Assembly: GCA_003991915.1 (NCBI GenBank)
Contig: RQTK01000536.1
Location: forward strand, 1-64,000
Direction: 5' to 3'
Length of the DNA stretch: 64,000 nucleotides
From: Elysia chlorotica
Lineage: Eukaryota; Mollusca; Gastropoda; Plakobranchidae
A program made the position numbers and the translations under genes. Numbering within the stretch: the first letter of the stretch is position 1; every line of letters starts with the position of its first letter. The notes below the pieces were generated by a model. It saw only the letters and a list, made by a program, of their open reading frames with translations. It did not search any database and had not been told where the DNA came from. Below are positions 1 to 11,106 of this stretch, piece after piece.

Positions 1-14
1 ACAATATTCTTTAG

Positions 15-715
15 ATTTTATTTTCCACAAGCACTCCATTGAGCGATAGACTTCAATGAACTGAATTGTTGCGTCTTTAGTCCATGAAGCCATCTTTGAT
101 AATTGATTTTAAATACTGACTTTAAAGTGGGTGTAGATTTAAAACTGTCCTGTTTTCTACTATCCTGTAACAACAATATTTTTACTTCATCCGCTAGCTC
201 TTTTTTTTATTGTGAAGAAGAAATGCAACATTGTGTGCATTCTACTCTTATGTTATTTAAGTAGGTCATGTGAAAGGTGAACAGAAGAGAGGGAGGGAGA
301 GAGAAGAGGGGGTAGATTTATTTTATATTTTTTTGTGATTAAAATCAAAATACTTTAATTAATAAAGTCACTCGCGAGTTATTTTACTTATTTTTGTACG
401 CTGATTTCAATTCTGTTATTAGTTTTGCACTAGGAGATCATTTTAATAAATTTTGTCACTACAAAAACTGCCCCAGTCAGCAATCTTGACAGCAGGCGTC
501 GACCTGCCTGGCGTGAGCACACCTTGTCGTACGAAAAATATCAGGCAGTGCTTGATATTTTTTGGTCGGTGGAAAATCGACGACACTCATACGACAAACA
601 CCAAAATTTCTTATTACACGATCCGATCTGTCGTCAGCGTGCATACGTCTTGCTAACGACGGAGTGTCGTATGCATGCACGCGACAGGGTCGGACGGTTG
701 TCTGAAGGTGTAATA
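15..715. repeat. Dispersed TIR element, copy 1 (left part outside window)
   Basis: This stretch matches 4233-4930 almost base for base in the same orientation. The shared text runs from the 'ttttattttccacaagc' block to the right terminus 'gtctgaaggtgtaata' at 700-715. The terminus is the reverse complement of 3383-3398, so it looks like a terminal inverted repeat. The right third (about 495-700) is rich in CGTACG/CGTATGC-type short palindromes and has a small hairpin (aaatatca/tgatattt). Short ORFs here reflect the palindromic base pattern, and none resembles a known protein. The left end probably lies beyond the window. Confidence 0.7.
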
Positions 716-950
716 AGTACTTAATTGTCAAACTGTTTGAGTTCTCTGCCCACAGACTAAAAAGTACGAGGAGTTGATGATAGGGAAAGGAAGATTTGTT
801 TGATCTTCTCATGGTCTAAAAACTATAGAAACGGTTAACGCTCTTGCTAAAGGAGCAAAATTTAATTTGAGGAAATAAAATAAAATCGAACGTACAGCAA
901 TATGATTTGATATTGCATTCCCTTAGAAATCTGCACCACTGTGAGAGAGG

Positions 951-952
951 GG

Positions 953-1008
<56 letters not shown>

Positions 1009-1330
1009 AAGAGAGAAAAGAGAGAAAGAAGGAACGAAAAAATTAAGAGAGAGATACCATAGGAGTGATTTGGGAGATAGAGAGAGTTAGAGAGAGATGG
1101 AAATATAGAGGGTGAGAGAGAAAGAAAAAGTGGGGCTGAGAGGGTCAGAGATAAAAAAAAGAAAGAGACTGAGAAAAAGAAAGAATAGTGAGGTAGAGAA
1201 GGGGTAGAGGTAAAAGAGAGAGAGAGACGGATAAAGAAAGGGGGCAAGAGTGAGAAAGAACAAGAGAGAGAGCGAGAAGGAGAGAAGTAAAAGGACAAGA
1301 GAAACAGAGAGAAAGAGAGAGAAAGAAAAA
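951..1330. repeat. (GA)n microsatellite in a 380-bp polypurine tract
   Basis: A near-perfect (GA)n core lies at about 957-1014. It grades into imperfect GA/GGA/AAAG purine sequence up to about 1330. Long Ser/Leu/Phe-rich translations on the minus strand are artefacts of the tract. Confidence 0.95.
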
Positions 1331-1450
1331 ACACGCACCCTTTCAGATTGTTAACAATTTAGTGATTGACACATAATTTGAGCAACCAAGAGGAGTGGTG
1401 GGCGGGATTTAAAAAAGCGGGGTGCTTGTTGAATAGTCAAGTCATGTTTA

Positions 1451-1960
1451 CTCCTTAATGATTGGGTACCTACCCACTCCCGCATAACAAAACAACTACT
1501 GTCCCCCTGTGATTTTTATTCGAGGGCAGGCCCTACTTACTGGGGGAAGGGTTTAGGTTTTGTTGGATAACATCTCAATTTTTCCTCACTGTGTCCCCAA
1601 AGGCGCTGCGAGTCGGCATGACAAAGAGATGGCGGAGGGAAGATTTCTCTGAAGTTACATGGCTGTAGCATAGTCTACCGTTTGTAAAAGTTAACAGACT
1701 CAAGTATGTAATCTAGATATGCATGACACTCCTATCAGTCTTAGATCACTACAGAAAAATTAACCATGCTGGGGAAGTGAAAAATAATGTGTTCGCTTGA
1801 CAAATAATTTGAAAATATATCTGGCTCTGTTAAAACGTGTTCTTACTTTATTCAAGACTAAAAAGCGGGTGGTTAGGGGTATTATTTAAAGAGAAAGAAT
1901 TACGTTTCATAGGGTCAGCGGTTTCGAAAACAAGAGTGGATCCGTAAGCGGAGACCACTG
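1451..1960 (+). repeat. Dispersed repeat family B, copy 1
   Basis: This stretch aligns with 58397-58960 in the same orientation. Shared blocks include 'gacaaagagatggcgga', 'gaagatttctctga', 'cactcctatcag', 'ttagatcact', and a final 'gagacca' block. The copies have diverged by substitutions and small indels. No coding potential or terminal repeats were recognised, so the class is unknown. Confidence 0.6.
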
Positions 1961-3382
1961 TACCTCACAAATTCAAGTCTGATCATCTCTCATTTTTAAA
2001 CCAAATATTTATACTGTATTGCAAAAGGATTGATTATTTTCTCTCTCTTTGGTTTTGTCAGATCAGACTCTTATTTTTAAGTCTCTAAAAGCTTCTTAAT
2101 TTGAAGCTTTAATCCACTTCCAAAGACTTTAAATAATGAGGTTCTGATATAAACAAATGGAAACATTGATTGATTTGGAATGGCAGAGGGCTAAAATGAT
2201 GCAATTTCTTTCTGAATAGGTAATTATTGTATCTATTTATCTTGTAATTACCTTGTGAGGAAAATCTTTACCAGCAATAAACAAAAATTCCTTTAACTTG
2301 TTTTTGTTTCCTGTAACCAAGATAATAGGTCGGGCCATTTCGAAAAATGAAGACACCTGAAAAATAGCATTCAGAAAAACAAAATAAAATACAATGAGTG
2401 AATCCTATTCCCAGAATTACCTCTTACCGGGTAATATTTTTATAAAAATTGATTTCTGTGGTTTCAATACCATGATTTATGATTTTGCAATCCAATTAGA
2501 TAAAGGATTTTCTTTCTTTTTTAAGTTTGGAAATCATTTTAAAATACAGTGGAATGAATTTTTAAAAGATCATCTCGGGAGCATCCTTAAATTGTATATC
2601 TATCACAAGTTTATGAAAATCATTTATTCAACATTGAGTGAAAACAAACAAATAACTCTGCTACATTTGTCAGGATTGTTCTCCTTTTTCCGTTCAAAGT
2701 GAAATTTCAGGGTTGAAGACTCCTCAGCTTTTTACAAACTATTTTTTAAAATATCCAGGTGTGGCCATGATAAAGGGCATCATCGTGATTAACTTACATG
2801 GTATAACTTTGCTGAAAACTTTTTTTTTTGAAATTCAGGAGAAAACTGGCAAGAATTGAGAATGTTAGCTTTAGATCAGGTGGCATTTCGACTTTCATTA
2901 TTTAGAAAAAAGAATACTAGATATGCAATTCTAATGCTCAAAAGGTTTGTATAGAATGCCTTTCATTTTAAGAAATATATATTGAACATTTTAAGTAGAC
3001 TATAAAATGCCAACTCTATAGCAAAAAATGTGTGTTATGATAGATCTAGATCAATTTAAACTTGTCCAACTTAAGATACAGTATACATACAGGTATACTG
3101 TACTCTAGAGGTTTAATGTCAGTTGATTAAAATGCAAAGTAAATCAAAGTAGTGTAGATCTATGACTTGAACGATCAGATGGACAGTAAGATCTATCTTT
3201 AGTTTAAATCTAAGAATTTAGCCACCTCAGAGCGATTTGAAGATAATGAATTAACTGCTTTTATGTATACATATGCGCTGCATGCAAATTATTTGCAATT
3301 ACAGGTGTTTTTACCACTTGAGGTCATGTGTTCTAGGAAGTGAAGGCTGCATTCTAACATCATATGGGCACTCTTATGGCCC
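1961..3382. other. AT-rich stretch, no gene recognised
   Basis: Only short ORFs occur here, for example a 102-aa one at 2394-2702 with the composition of random AT-rich DNA. I saw no splice-linked exons and no repeat family beyond short homopolymers. Confidence 0.5.
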
Positions 3383-3641
3383 TATTACACCTTCAGACGC
3401 GGTCGTATGCAGGTCGTATATGAATCGTCGACATACATCCGACTGAATTTTGTCATCTGGTCCACAGTATGCATACGACTGGATTAGCTATTACACGTCA
3501 CGACAAAAGGTGTGCCGACGGATGAAGATCGTGCTAGCTTATTAAAATTTACAACTAGATATAAAGCTATGTGTGTAATAATGGATGACACAGAACGTCT
3601 CGATACCTTGGCCATTCTTGTAATTTTGAAAGATGCAAAGA

Positions 3642-3892
3642 GTTGAGTTGAGTTGGTTTTAACGTCCAACATCAGCACTATATAGGCTATATTGTGGACG
3701 GGCCCCAAAGACAGACGTCTGACAATTTTATGTGCTGTGTCACACACGAGACAAGGCGGGGATACCATGACTCCTGTCAGCCGATCACATTATACTGACA
3801 CCGACCCAACCAGTAGGGAGCGCAACCGACAGGATTCAAACTCGGGACCTTTTGTGTCGGAAGCCGATGTTCTACCCCTGGACCACCACGCC
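3642..3892 (-). mobile_element. tRNA-derived SINE (family S1), minus orientation
   Basis: This is one of four copies of the same family in the window (others at about 23219, 61018 and 63674). Shared text includes 'caatatagcctata', 'gtgctgatgttgga', 'tggttgggtcggtgtcagt' and a tail ending in 'aactcaac' repeats. On the minus strand the head carries an RNA polymerase III B-box-like sequence with a conserved tRNA-like 'ttcggcttcc' region. It sits inside the TIR element and abuts the AAG microsatellite. Confidence 0.75.
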
Positions 3893-3905
3893 CCAAGAGA
3901 TGCAA

Positions 3906-4047
3906 TGAAGAAGAAGAAGAAGAAGAAGAAGAAGAAGAAGAAGAAGAAGAAGAAGAAGAAGAAGAAGAAGAAGAAGAAGAAGAAGAAGAAGAAGAAGAAG
4001 AAGAAGAAGAAGAAGAAGAAGAAGAAGAAGAAGAAGAAGAAGAAGAA
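3906..4047. repeat. (AAG)n microsatellite, about 47 units
   Basis: An essentially pure AAG/CTT trinucleotide array about 142 bp long. The Lys-only and Leu-only translations are artefacts. It abuts the tRNA-like head of the SINE. Confidence 0.98.
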
Positions 4048-4232
4048 AAAAGAAAATCGGGTCCAAGGACTGGTTGTTAAAAAGAAATTATTTCTCTCAT
4101 GTGAATCTTTTAGAAGAGATAAGAACCTACCCAGAGGACTTCAACAACCTTATGAGGATAGATGAAGAAACCTCTTTACATTTATTGTCGCTGGTGTCGC
4201 CATTGATAGCTAAACAATAACAATAAACAGTA

Positions 4233-4930
4233 ATTTTATTTTCCACAAGCACTCCATTGAGCGATAGACTTCAATAAACTAAATTGCTGCTTCTTTAGTC
4301 CATGAAGCCATCATTGATAATCGATTTAAAAAAAACTGACTTTAAAGTGGGTGTAGATTTAAAACTGTCCTGTTTCTCAGTACTATCCTGTAATAACAAT
4401 ACTGTTACTTAATCCGCTAGATCGAGTGTGATGAAGAAATGCAACATTGTGTGCATTCTACTTTTATGTTATTGAAGTAGGTCATGTGAAAGGTGAACAG
4501 AAGAGAGGGAGGGAGAGAGAAGAGGGGGGAGATGGATTTTATATTTTGTTGTGATTAAAATGAAAATACTTTATTTAATAAAGTGACTCGCGAGTTATTT
4601 TACTTATTTTTGTACGCTGATTTCAATTCTGTTATTAGTTTCCACTAGGAGACCATTTTCATAAAGTTTGTCACTAGAAAAATTCCCCCAGTCATCAATC
4701 TTGACAGCAGGCGCCGACCTGTCTGGCGCGGGCACACCTTGTCGTACGAAAAATATCAGGCAGTGCTTGATATTTTTTGGTCGGTGGAAAATCGACGACA
4801 CGCATACGACAAACACCAAAATTTCTCATTACACGATCCGATCTGTCATCAGTGCGCATACGTCTTGCTAACAACGGAGTGTCGTATGCATGCACGCGAC
4901 AGGGTCGGACGGTTGTCTGAAGGTGTAATA
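4233..4930. repeat. 698-bp direct repeat shared with 15-715
   Basis: Near-identical to copy 1, differing by scattered substitutions and small indels. It forms the right portion of the TIR-bounded element and ends in the same 16-bp terminus. The high identity implies recent movement or duplication. Confidence 0.8.
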
Positions 4931-4979
4931 CTATAGGTACTTTAGTCTTGTAACAGTTTATATTTGAACAGACTTTTTA

Positions 4980-5290
4980 GGTCTGAGTTCTGATGCATTG
5001 TTGATCTACCTAAGCGTTGAATTCTAGACCATAGATCATGTCTAGGCTTGTAGACATGAATTTTAATTTTACTTCTGGATGTCTAGATCTAAATCTAAAG
5101 ATTAGAACTAGGTAGATCTACCGGTACATAGATCTATAGAATCTTTAAATGAGCTTTAATTTAAACTGTAAAACTAGACCTAGATCTAGATATATTTTAA
5201 AAAGAATGCAATAGATAGATCCACAAAATCGTGATTTTGTCTAGGACCTATAGAATAATTAGATATATCTAGATCTATGTTTTTAGAGTG
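4980..5290. repeat. AGATCT/TCTAGA-rich low-complexity island
   Basis: Overlapping short palindromes 'tctaga', 'agatct' and 'ctagat' recur many times without a fixed period. The same style of sequence recurs at 17860-17960 and 18310-18660. No gene is seen in it. Confidence 0.6.
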
Positions 5291-5615
5291 AGTCCCTAAC
5301 ACCGTTTGTTAAAAGCTAAAATTAATAACAAAGTCGATATATTATGCCACTATGTTCTCTCTCTAGAGAGAGATTCCCTCTGTCTGGGGTTAAACGTCTT
5401 CTAGGCTTCCCTGAGGAATTCTAGATATATAGGCCTACGTTGAAGGATGGGCCAGTAGATCTAATAATGATTTTCAAGATTCTAATGTTGTTACTGTAGT
5501 ACTCACCAGTCACCACTACTGCCTCACTCCATCGAACGCAGGTGCTGCCTAGCCGCGCGCGCAGGTAGCGAAAGCGAAAGGAAAAAGGAAAGCGTAGAAT
5601 TTAAAAAAAAAAAAA

Positions 5616-5738
5616 AGATTTCTGGCATTTCTCCGAAGGAAGTGGATATTTATCCGTTTACCGGAGGAATAGCCTTTTGGCTATTTGTCCGGTTACCGGG
5701 TAAATAGCCACTTCCTTCTCCGAAATAGTAAAAAATCT
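5616..5738. repeat. Imperfect inverted repeat (fold-back)
   Basis: The left arm runs from 'agatttctggcatttctc' through 'gaaggaagtgg' to 'aatagcc'. The right arm, read in reverse complement, runs from 'agattttttactatttc' through 'gaaggaagtgg' to 'aatagcc'. Each arm is about 58 nt with a loop of only a few bases ('ttttgg'). The arms are interrupted by several mismatches. This could be a small fold-back MITE or a cruciform-prone palindrome. Confidence 0.75.
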
Positions 5739-5739
5739 T

Positions 5740-7053
5740 CCGAAGCAAAAAAAATGAAAATACAGTACGTTACTGTCAAAGCAGAGACTGTAGATTTAGT
5801 GAGACATTAAATAATTATTTTCACAAAAAGAGCCGTCAGTGCTTTTGATACGGGGAGCTCTTAGGAGCTAACGTGGTCACTCAATTTCTTTATAGAAACT
5901 AATTTACATATTGAGCTTTTAAAGAAGGAAGCACCCGCCTAATTATGTTATTATGTTGTTTCGGTTATAATTATACGGACACTCATCGCCTGTGACTTCT
6001 TACTTTTTCACATTCTTTTGGTGTTGTGGATATCCCCAACTACTCGAAAGCGGGCGCTTAAGCCTCCAAGTACGCGCTGGGTTCGTTTTCAGGAGATCTT
6101 GCTCATACTGCTGACATTCTCTACTGATCAAGAGTTCCCAATGACCCAAATGTACGTTTGTAAGGAGCACAGTCTGTACAACAAAGGAGCATCCGGCATG
6201 AGGCATAGGCAAGAGGATTATTATAATGTATAATACAAGTTCTTGATGCAAAGGAACACGACCGGGGAGGGGATACTGGTGCACGTGGTTACATGAACGG
6301 GAAGTTCTCGTATCGAAACCCGTGATCAGGCAAATTTATTTGTGGGATTCCGTACCCTTCAGGGGTCCTGATATCCTCGCACTGTCTTACCTGTTATGAG
6401 TTGGTGTTGGGACCCGTCGCAGTATATGATTCGCCTTCGGAATGCACACTCGGATTCCTAATTTTGAAACTGAAAATACCTACTAACAGAGGCACAAATG
6501 AACCAATGTATTTATAACGGAAAATTAGAAAATCCTTTTACCGCCTATGCCGACCCAACATCGTTTTTTCTTCTTTTAATTTTATCGCTCCAAATCACAA
6601 GCACATACACATTTTCTTTATTGAGCTAACCATTAACTGTAATATTGATGTGCCTCAAATAACATGCTATATGTAGGCCCCCACATGTAAGCTTATGTCA
6701 TGACATTAGTTTATGCCCCTGCACACTGTCCCGACACACATTTAATAAATTACCTTGTTTTGTTTGTTCCTGCATTTTTAATAGCTTTGTTATTTTTATT
6801 TTTTTTATGTTAGGAGAACATAATTTCCAGTCTTGCTGTGCTGGTTCTTTAGATCAGTTTCACAGTACAAGGCAGGGATTGGCGTTGTACATACAAATGT
6901 GTATGTGTATATCAGTTGCAATAGAGGTTGTAATAGCTGCAACCGTGCCGATCTCGTCAATGTTGCCAAAGTAGGTCTCCGCTTTTTGGTAATTGTTATC
7001 GTTGCTGTAGTTATTATAAAAGTTTACTAAACTGTTGTTTTTTCTTTCAAGTT

Positions 7054-7112
<59 letters not shown>

Positions 7113-9954
7113 ATTATTATTATCATCATCATTATTATTATTATTATTATCATTATTATTATTATTGTTAATAATACAATAATACAACAATAAACAAGCA
7201 TTTTTAGTTCTTATCGTTGTCAAAACGATCATAATCCTCACTAATACCAGTCATGTGAAGAAATTGGATTTTTAAAAAAAACAACAACAACAAAACCGTG
7301 CATCATTGCAGGTCAAAGTAGAACACCGTCTGTTTACTTTGCACTTGTGGTAGAATTCTACAAATGCGCAATTTTTATATTAAAGCCTGACAGATAGCCA
7401 TAATCATAAATTATTTATTTATTTTTTTTACCTCAAATTCATGTTATGACAATTTAAACTACTAATGCTAACAATTTCCTGTCTAGATTAATGGCGGAGT
7501 CTTTGAGTTATTTCCTTTTTTTCTAAATCAAACATTATTTTATGAGATCATTGAGGATTTCCGAAATGCGATTTTGAAACTTTCTGTTGCAATGAGGAAA
7601 ATACAACTTCTACTACAACTCAAATAAAAATTTTATACACAGAAAAAAAAATTCAAGACAAAAGAAGGCTCGAAATTGTGAATTTATTGGCAAAGTTGAT
7701 AGGCGAAGTTATTGAAAACAACAAAGGAAAAAAAACACCCCAAAAACAATGCTCTGTGAATATAGAGAAAAATACACGTGACCAAGAAATTGGAGCGAAA
7801 CATCATTACTGCAAAAATCACTATAGAGTATAATCATTTCATTTTACAAACGTACATATGTATTATACTTTTTATACATTAAGCCACCACCATACAAAAA
7901 AAAAAAAAAATTTTAAATAATAATAAAGGGATGAGCACCAACACAATGAAATTCAACATTCTCAGCTATTGAAAAATATGTCAACTGTCACACTGTGATA
8001 ATGTTCAGCACAGATAATGAGTAAAAAAATGAATCGACTAGGACACTCATACACATAGTACATATATATTCAAATCAAGCGACAACTTGACATTTTGGTC
8101 AACGACCTTTTGGAAAACTGATTTTCTGACAACTAGGGACAGAAGAACATTTTGATATTGGTTGAATTGTCTTCATGGTATTTGTCCTTCATATATGTCT
8201 TGGTTGTTTTTTTTTAAATGCAGAAAGTGTAGTCGTTGACGAAATAAAATAAGAATACATTAAAAAATGAAGCTGTGTAAAATCTTTTAATAATATTTCA
8301 ACTAATTGCAATTGTGGTTGTTGTAGCCCAACAGCTTGTCCTGATTCCAACTTGTTATTTTATTAAAATATATATTTTATACTTTTAGGAAAATACAAGA
8401 CTACATGTATTCAAAATGAGAGCATAGTAACCGAGACAAATTAATTCACAGAATATCCTTCCTTAACCCACTAAGACTTTTACTTCAATTCTTATAATTC
8501 TACTCAACTGATTTTAATTATTTATCAGATTTCTTTGCTAGTCATCACCAGTAGGTCTTCTATGAACTTGGATATCTTAAGAACATTTTTTGAAAAGGCT
8601 GAATTTGAGCAAATAGTGTCGGAATGATACAGGTAAATGTAGTTAACATTTTGAATGGTGTGAACCATTTAAACTGTACTGTTATTATACATGTATCTGG
8701 TAGAATTCTATCTTTAAATTTACAAGCCCTGTGATGAGCATACAAAAAAACCTCTTAAGCTCTAAACAATTTTAGTTGCAGCCTGCATGTGTCAATGACT
8801 AAAACTTTACTGACAAGCCATACTGCTGCTGGAAGACATTTGTATCTTACCAATGAATGTGTATGACACAACAGTCAAATTTCATTTTCCACCTCGATAT
8901 CTGTTATTCAATGCTTGAGTCTTCCTTAAAAGAAGAAGCTGTTAAGTATCTTTAACAGTTACTTGTGCTTGGGAGCTCGCAATAATGCACATTTAAATTA
9001 ATAGGCACTCTAGTTCATATCATACATTTAGACCTTTAACTTAAGTTTCCCTCTCCTTCAGCTAAGGTCTAGCTTAATATGTTTTTGAGTCTGAGGTAAA
9101 AATAAGACTGGGCTGATTTAAATTAAAGTAGTTTTTATTATCCTGAAAACTAATTCTTTGTCACTTTTGATAACAGGCAGGTGAAAATCACAGTCAACGA
9201 TAATTCTATTGATTTATACTAGTACACATGTACTGTTGATAATAAATGATTGTCAATTAAACAACACGGCTATAGTTTAATAGATATTCATATTCTCTGG
9301 GCGAGAGTGGTATGAACAGTATCACTATAAGCTGTGGTCGGGGTAATACAGAAGGGGTCTATTTTTTTATACAAAGCGAAACACTTTAAAGACTATGCAA
9401 TATACACCAAGACAGCGCTGTTATTATGGCCTATCGACTTATGCCAAAATGCAAGTGGTATATCGTTATTAAGGTGAAAATGAGATCTATCTTGCGAAAC
9501 TTTGAGTTTATTTTTGCCTTATCTTATTAGAAACTTGTGTTCAATTTCAAACAGAAATAAGGAAATAAACAATTCTTATTGATCATCTCGAAAGTAGAGA
9601 AAATGACTTATGCCAAATTGTAGCACAGTGAATATATGTTGATTCTCAATTGCAGACTGCAAACAGCACTGACATATCTTGCTTTAGCACAGAAAATTTA
9701 TTAGGGATAAAAAATAAAAACAATCGTTATAGTTATAAATATAAAAGAAAATTTGGGAAAAAGGCACATCATGAAAAGTGAGAGCATTAGTTGTTGGAAC
9801 TTTGGCATTGCAATATGTAAAAGATATGTAAAAAACAAGACAGAACAATCATGACACCTTCTTAAAAGTAGATCATTGTCCAACTACTTTAAAACAGCTT
9901 TTTATAAATAAGTTTCTATACTGTACATGAATTTTACTATAAAAATATTCATTT
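5740..9954. other. AT-rich intergenic DNA, no gene recognised
   Basis: Apart from the ATT tract at 7054-7170, no supported feature was found. ORFs are short (under about 115 codons) and low complexity, and I saw no exon-like conserved peptides on either strand. Confidence 0.5.
7054..7170. repeat. (ATT)n microsatellite
   Basis: ATT trinucleotide array with a few interruptions (ATC, AAT). The Asn-rich and Ile-rich translations on the minus strand are artefacts. Confidence 0.97.
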
Positions 9955-10300
9955 CTTACGTTTACATGAAAATGTTTCTCAAAAGATTTCAAAACTGATT
10001 TAGAGTGTCAGTAATCTACAATTTATTTTTTTATTATATCTGTATACCCTTGAAATCTAACCTGGCATTTTGTTTGATTGCATGGCATTTTAAGTCTGGC
10101 AGCTGCATTATTCAAGCAGTACTCACTGAACTACACCTGTATATCAATACAATCAATACAAGTGTGTCAATCAGCTTTAACATCACAAACATAAAGCCAC
10201 CTTAAACATACTAGTTTATATTGAGTCCTTTGTCCTCAAATTCAAATTTCTGACAATGTAATTAAGTATAACTAGCTTAACTACATATAGATTATCTATG
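9955..10300. repeat. 346-bp direct repeat, left copy
   Basis: Identical, as far as I can read, to 10761-11106. Both start at 'cttacgtttacatgaaaatg' and end at 'tagattatctatg'. Both contain the same 66-codon ORF, which is not evidence for coding because the DNA is simply duplicated. The two copies flank a reverse-transcriptase fragment. Confidence 0.9.
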
Positions 10301-10798
10301 ACATTCGAGTGCTTTCCCTTTGATTCCAAAATATGTCTGGAGGCGATGCAGCAGTAGATCTTGGTCTATGGTGTCAAAAGCAGCACTTAAGTCGAGCAAA
10401 ACCAGTGCTGTGCAGTGCTTTTGGTCTGCCCATGTGATGATATCATTATGCACTCGTAGCAGGGCAGTCTCTGTGCTCTGACATTCTCTGTAAGCTGACT
10501 GGAAATTGGAAGCAAGGCCTTCCCTGGTGAGATAAGCCTTCAAGCGTGATGAAACAAGCCTCTCTAACACTTTTGACAGAAAGTTAAGATTGGAGACTGG
10601 TCTGTAATTGTTCATGACATTCTTGTCCAAATTGGATTTTTTTAGTAATGGTGTAACCAAAGCATGTTTGAAAATAGATGGTACACTGGCATTTTGAAGA
10701 CTGCAGTTTACTATTGATGTTATAGCAGGGGTGACTTCTGCAACACAGCTTTTTAGCAGCCTTACGTTTACATGAAAATGTTTCTCAAAAGATTTCAA
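10292..10798 (-). pseudogene. Non-LTR retrotransposon reverse-transcriptase fragment
   Basis: The minus-strand ORF (168 codons) reads as the N-terminal to palm part of a LINE reverse transcriptase. Typical elements in order are a thumb-proximal 'ALVTPLLKKSNLD', 'NNYRPVSNLNFLSKVLERLV', 'FQSAYRECQSTETALLRV', and palm motif A 'ALVLLDLSAAFDTIDQDLLL'. This resembles the Jockey/CR1/L2 type. It is truncated on both sides: no endonuclease domain and no YxDD motif. The true RT sequence is bounded by the 346-bp direct repeats (10301-10760), so the ORF's ends are made of flanking repeat sequence. Confidence 0.9.
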
Positions 10799-11106
10799 AA
10801 CTGATTTAGAGTGTCAGTAATCTACAATTTATTTTTTTATTATATCTGTATACCCTTGAAATCTAACCTGGCATTTTGTTTGATTGCATGGCATTTTAAG
10901 TCTGGCAGCTGCATTATTCAAGCAGTACTCACTGAACTACACCTGTATATCAATACAATCAATACAAGTGTGTCAATCAGCTTTAACATCACAAACATAA
11001 AGCCACCTTAAACATACTAGTTTATATTGAGTCCTTTGTCCTCAAATTCAAATTTCTGACAATGTAATTAAGTATAACTAGCTTAACTACATATAGATTA
11101 TCTATG
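10761..11106. repeat. 346-bp direct repeat, right copy
   Basis: Second copy of 9955-10300, offset by 806 bp. The copies are far too long for a LINE target-site duplication, and their identity indicates a very recent event or an assembly artefact. Confidence 0.9.

Larger units (their letters stand above)
3383..4930. mobile_element. TIR-bounded DNA element (about 1.55 kb), copy 2, with nested insertions
   Basis: The left end 'tattacaccttcagac' (3383-3398) is the exact reverse complement of the right end 'gtctgaaggtgtaata' (4915-4930). The subterminal regions on both sides carry CGTATGC/GTCGTA-type motifs. The interior holds a minus-oriented SINE (about 3642-3892), an AAG microsatellite (3906-4047), and the 698-bp block shared with copy 1. 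No transposase ORF is visible, so this would be a non-autonomous element. I could not define target-site duplications with certainty. Confidence 0.6.

Noticed and set aside
816-1338. 172-codon Ser/Leu/Phe-rich ORF
   Set aside because: Translation of the GA/polypurine tract.
3692-4165. 157-codon ORF with a long Lys run
   Set aside because: SINE plus AAG microsatellite read in frame.
477-4936. ORFs of 65-111 codons repeated in both copies of the TIR element (for example 524-724 and 4739-4936)
   Set aside because: Similarity follows from the DNA repeat; both strands are open because of short palindromes, and no domain is visible.
9955-11106. Complete LTR retrotransposon with 346-bp LTRs
   Set aside because: The interior is only 460 bp of non-LTR-type RT, with no primer-binding site, protease, integrase or TG...CA ends seen.
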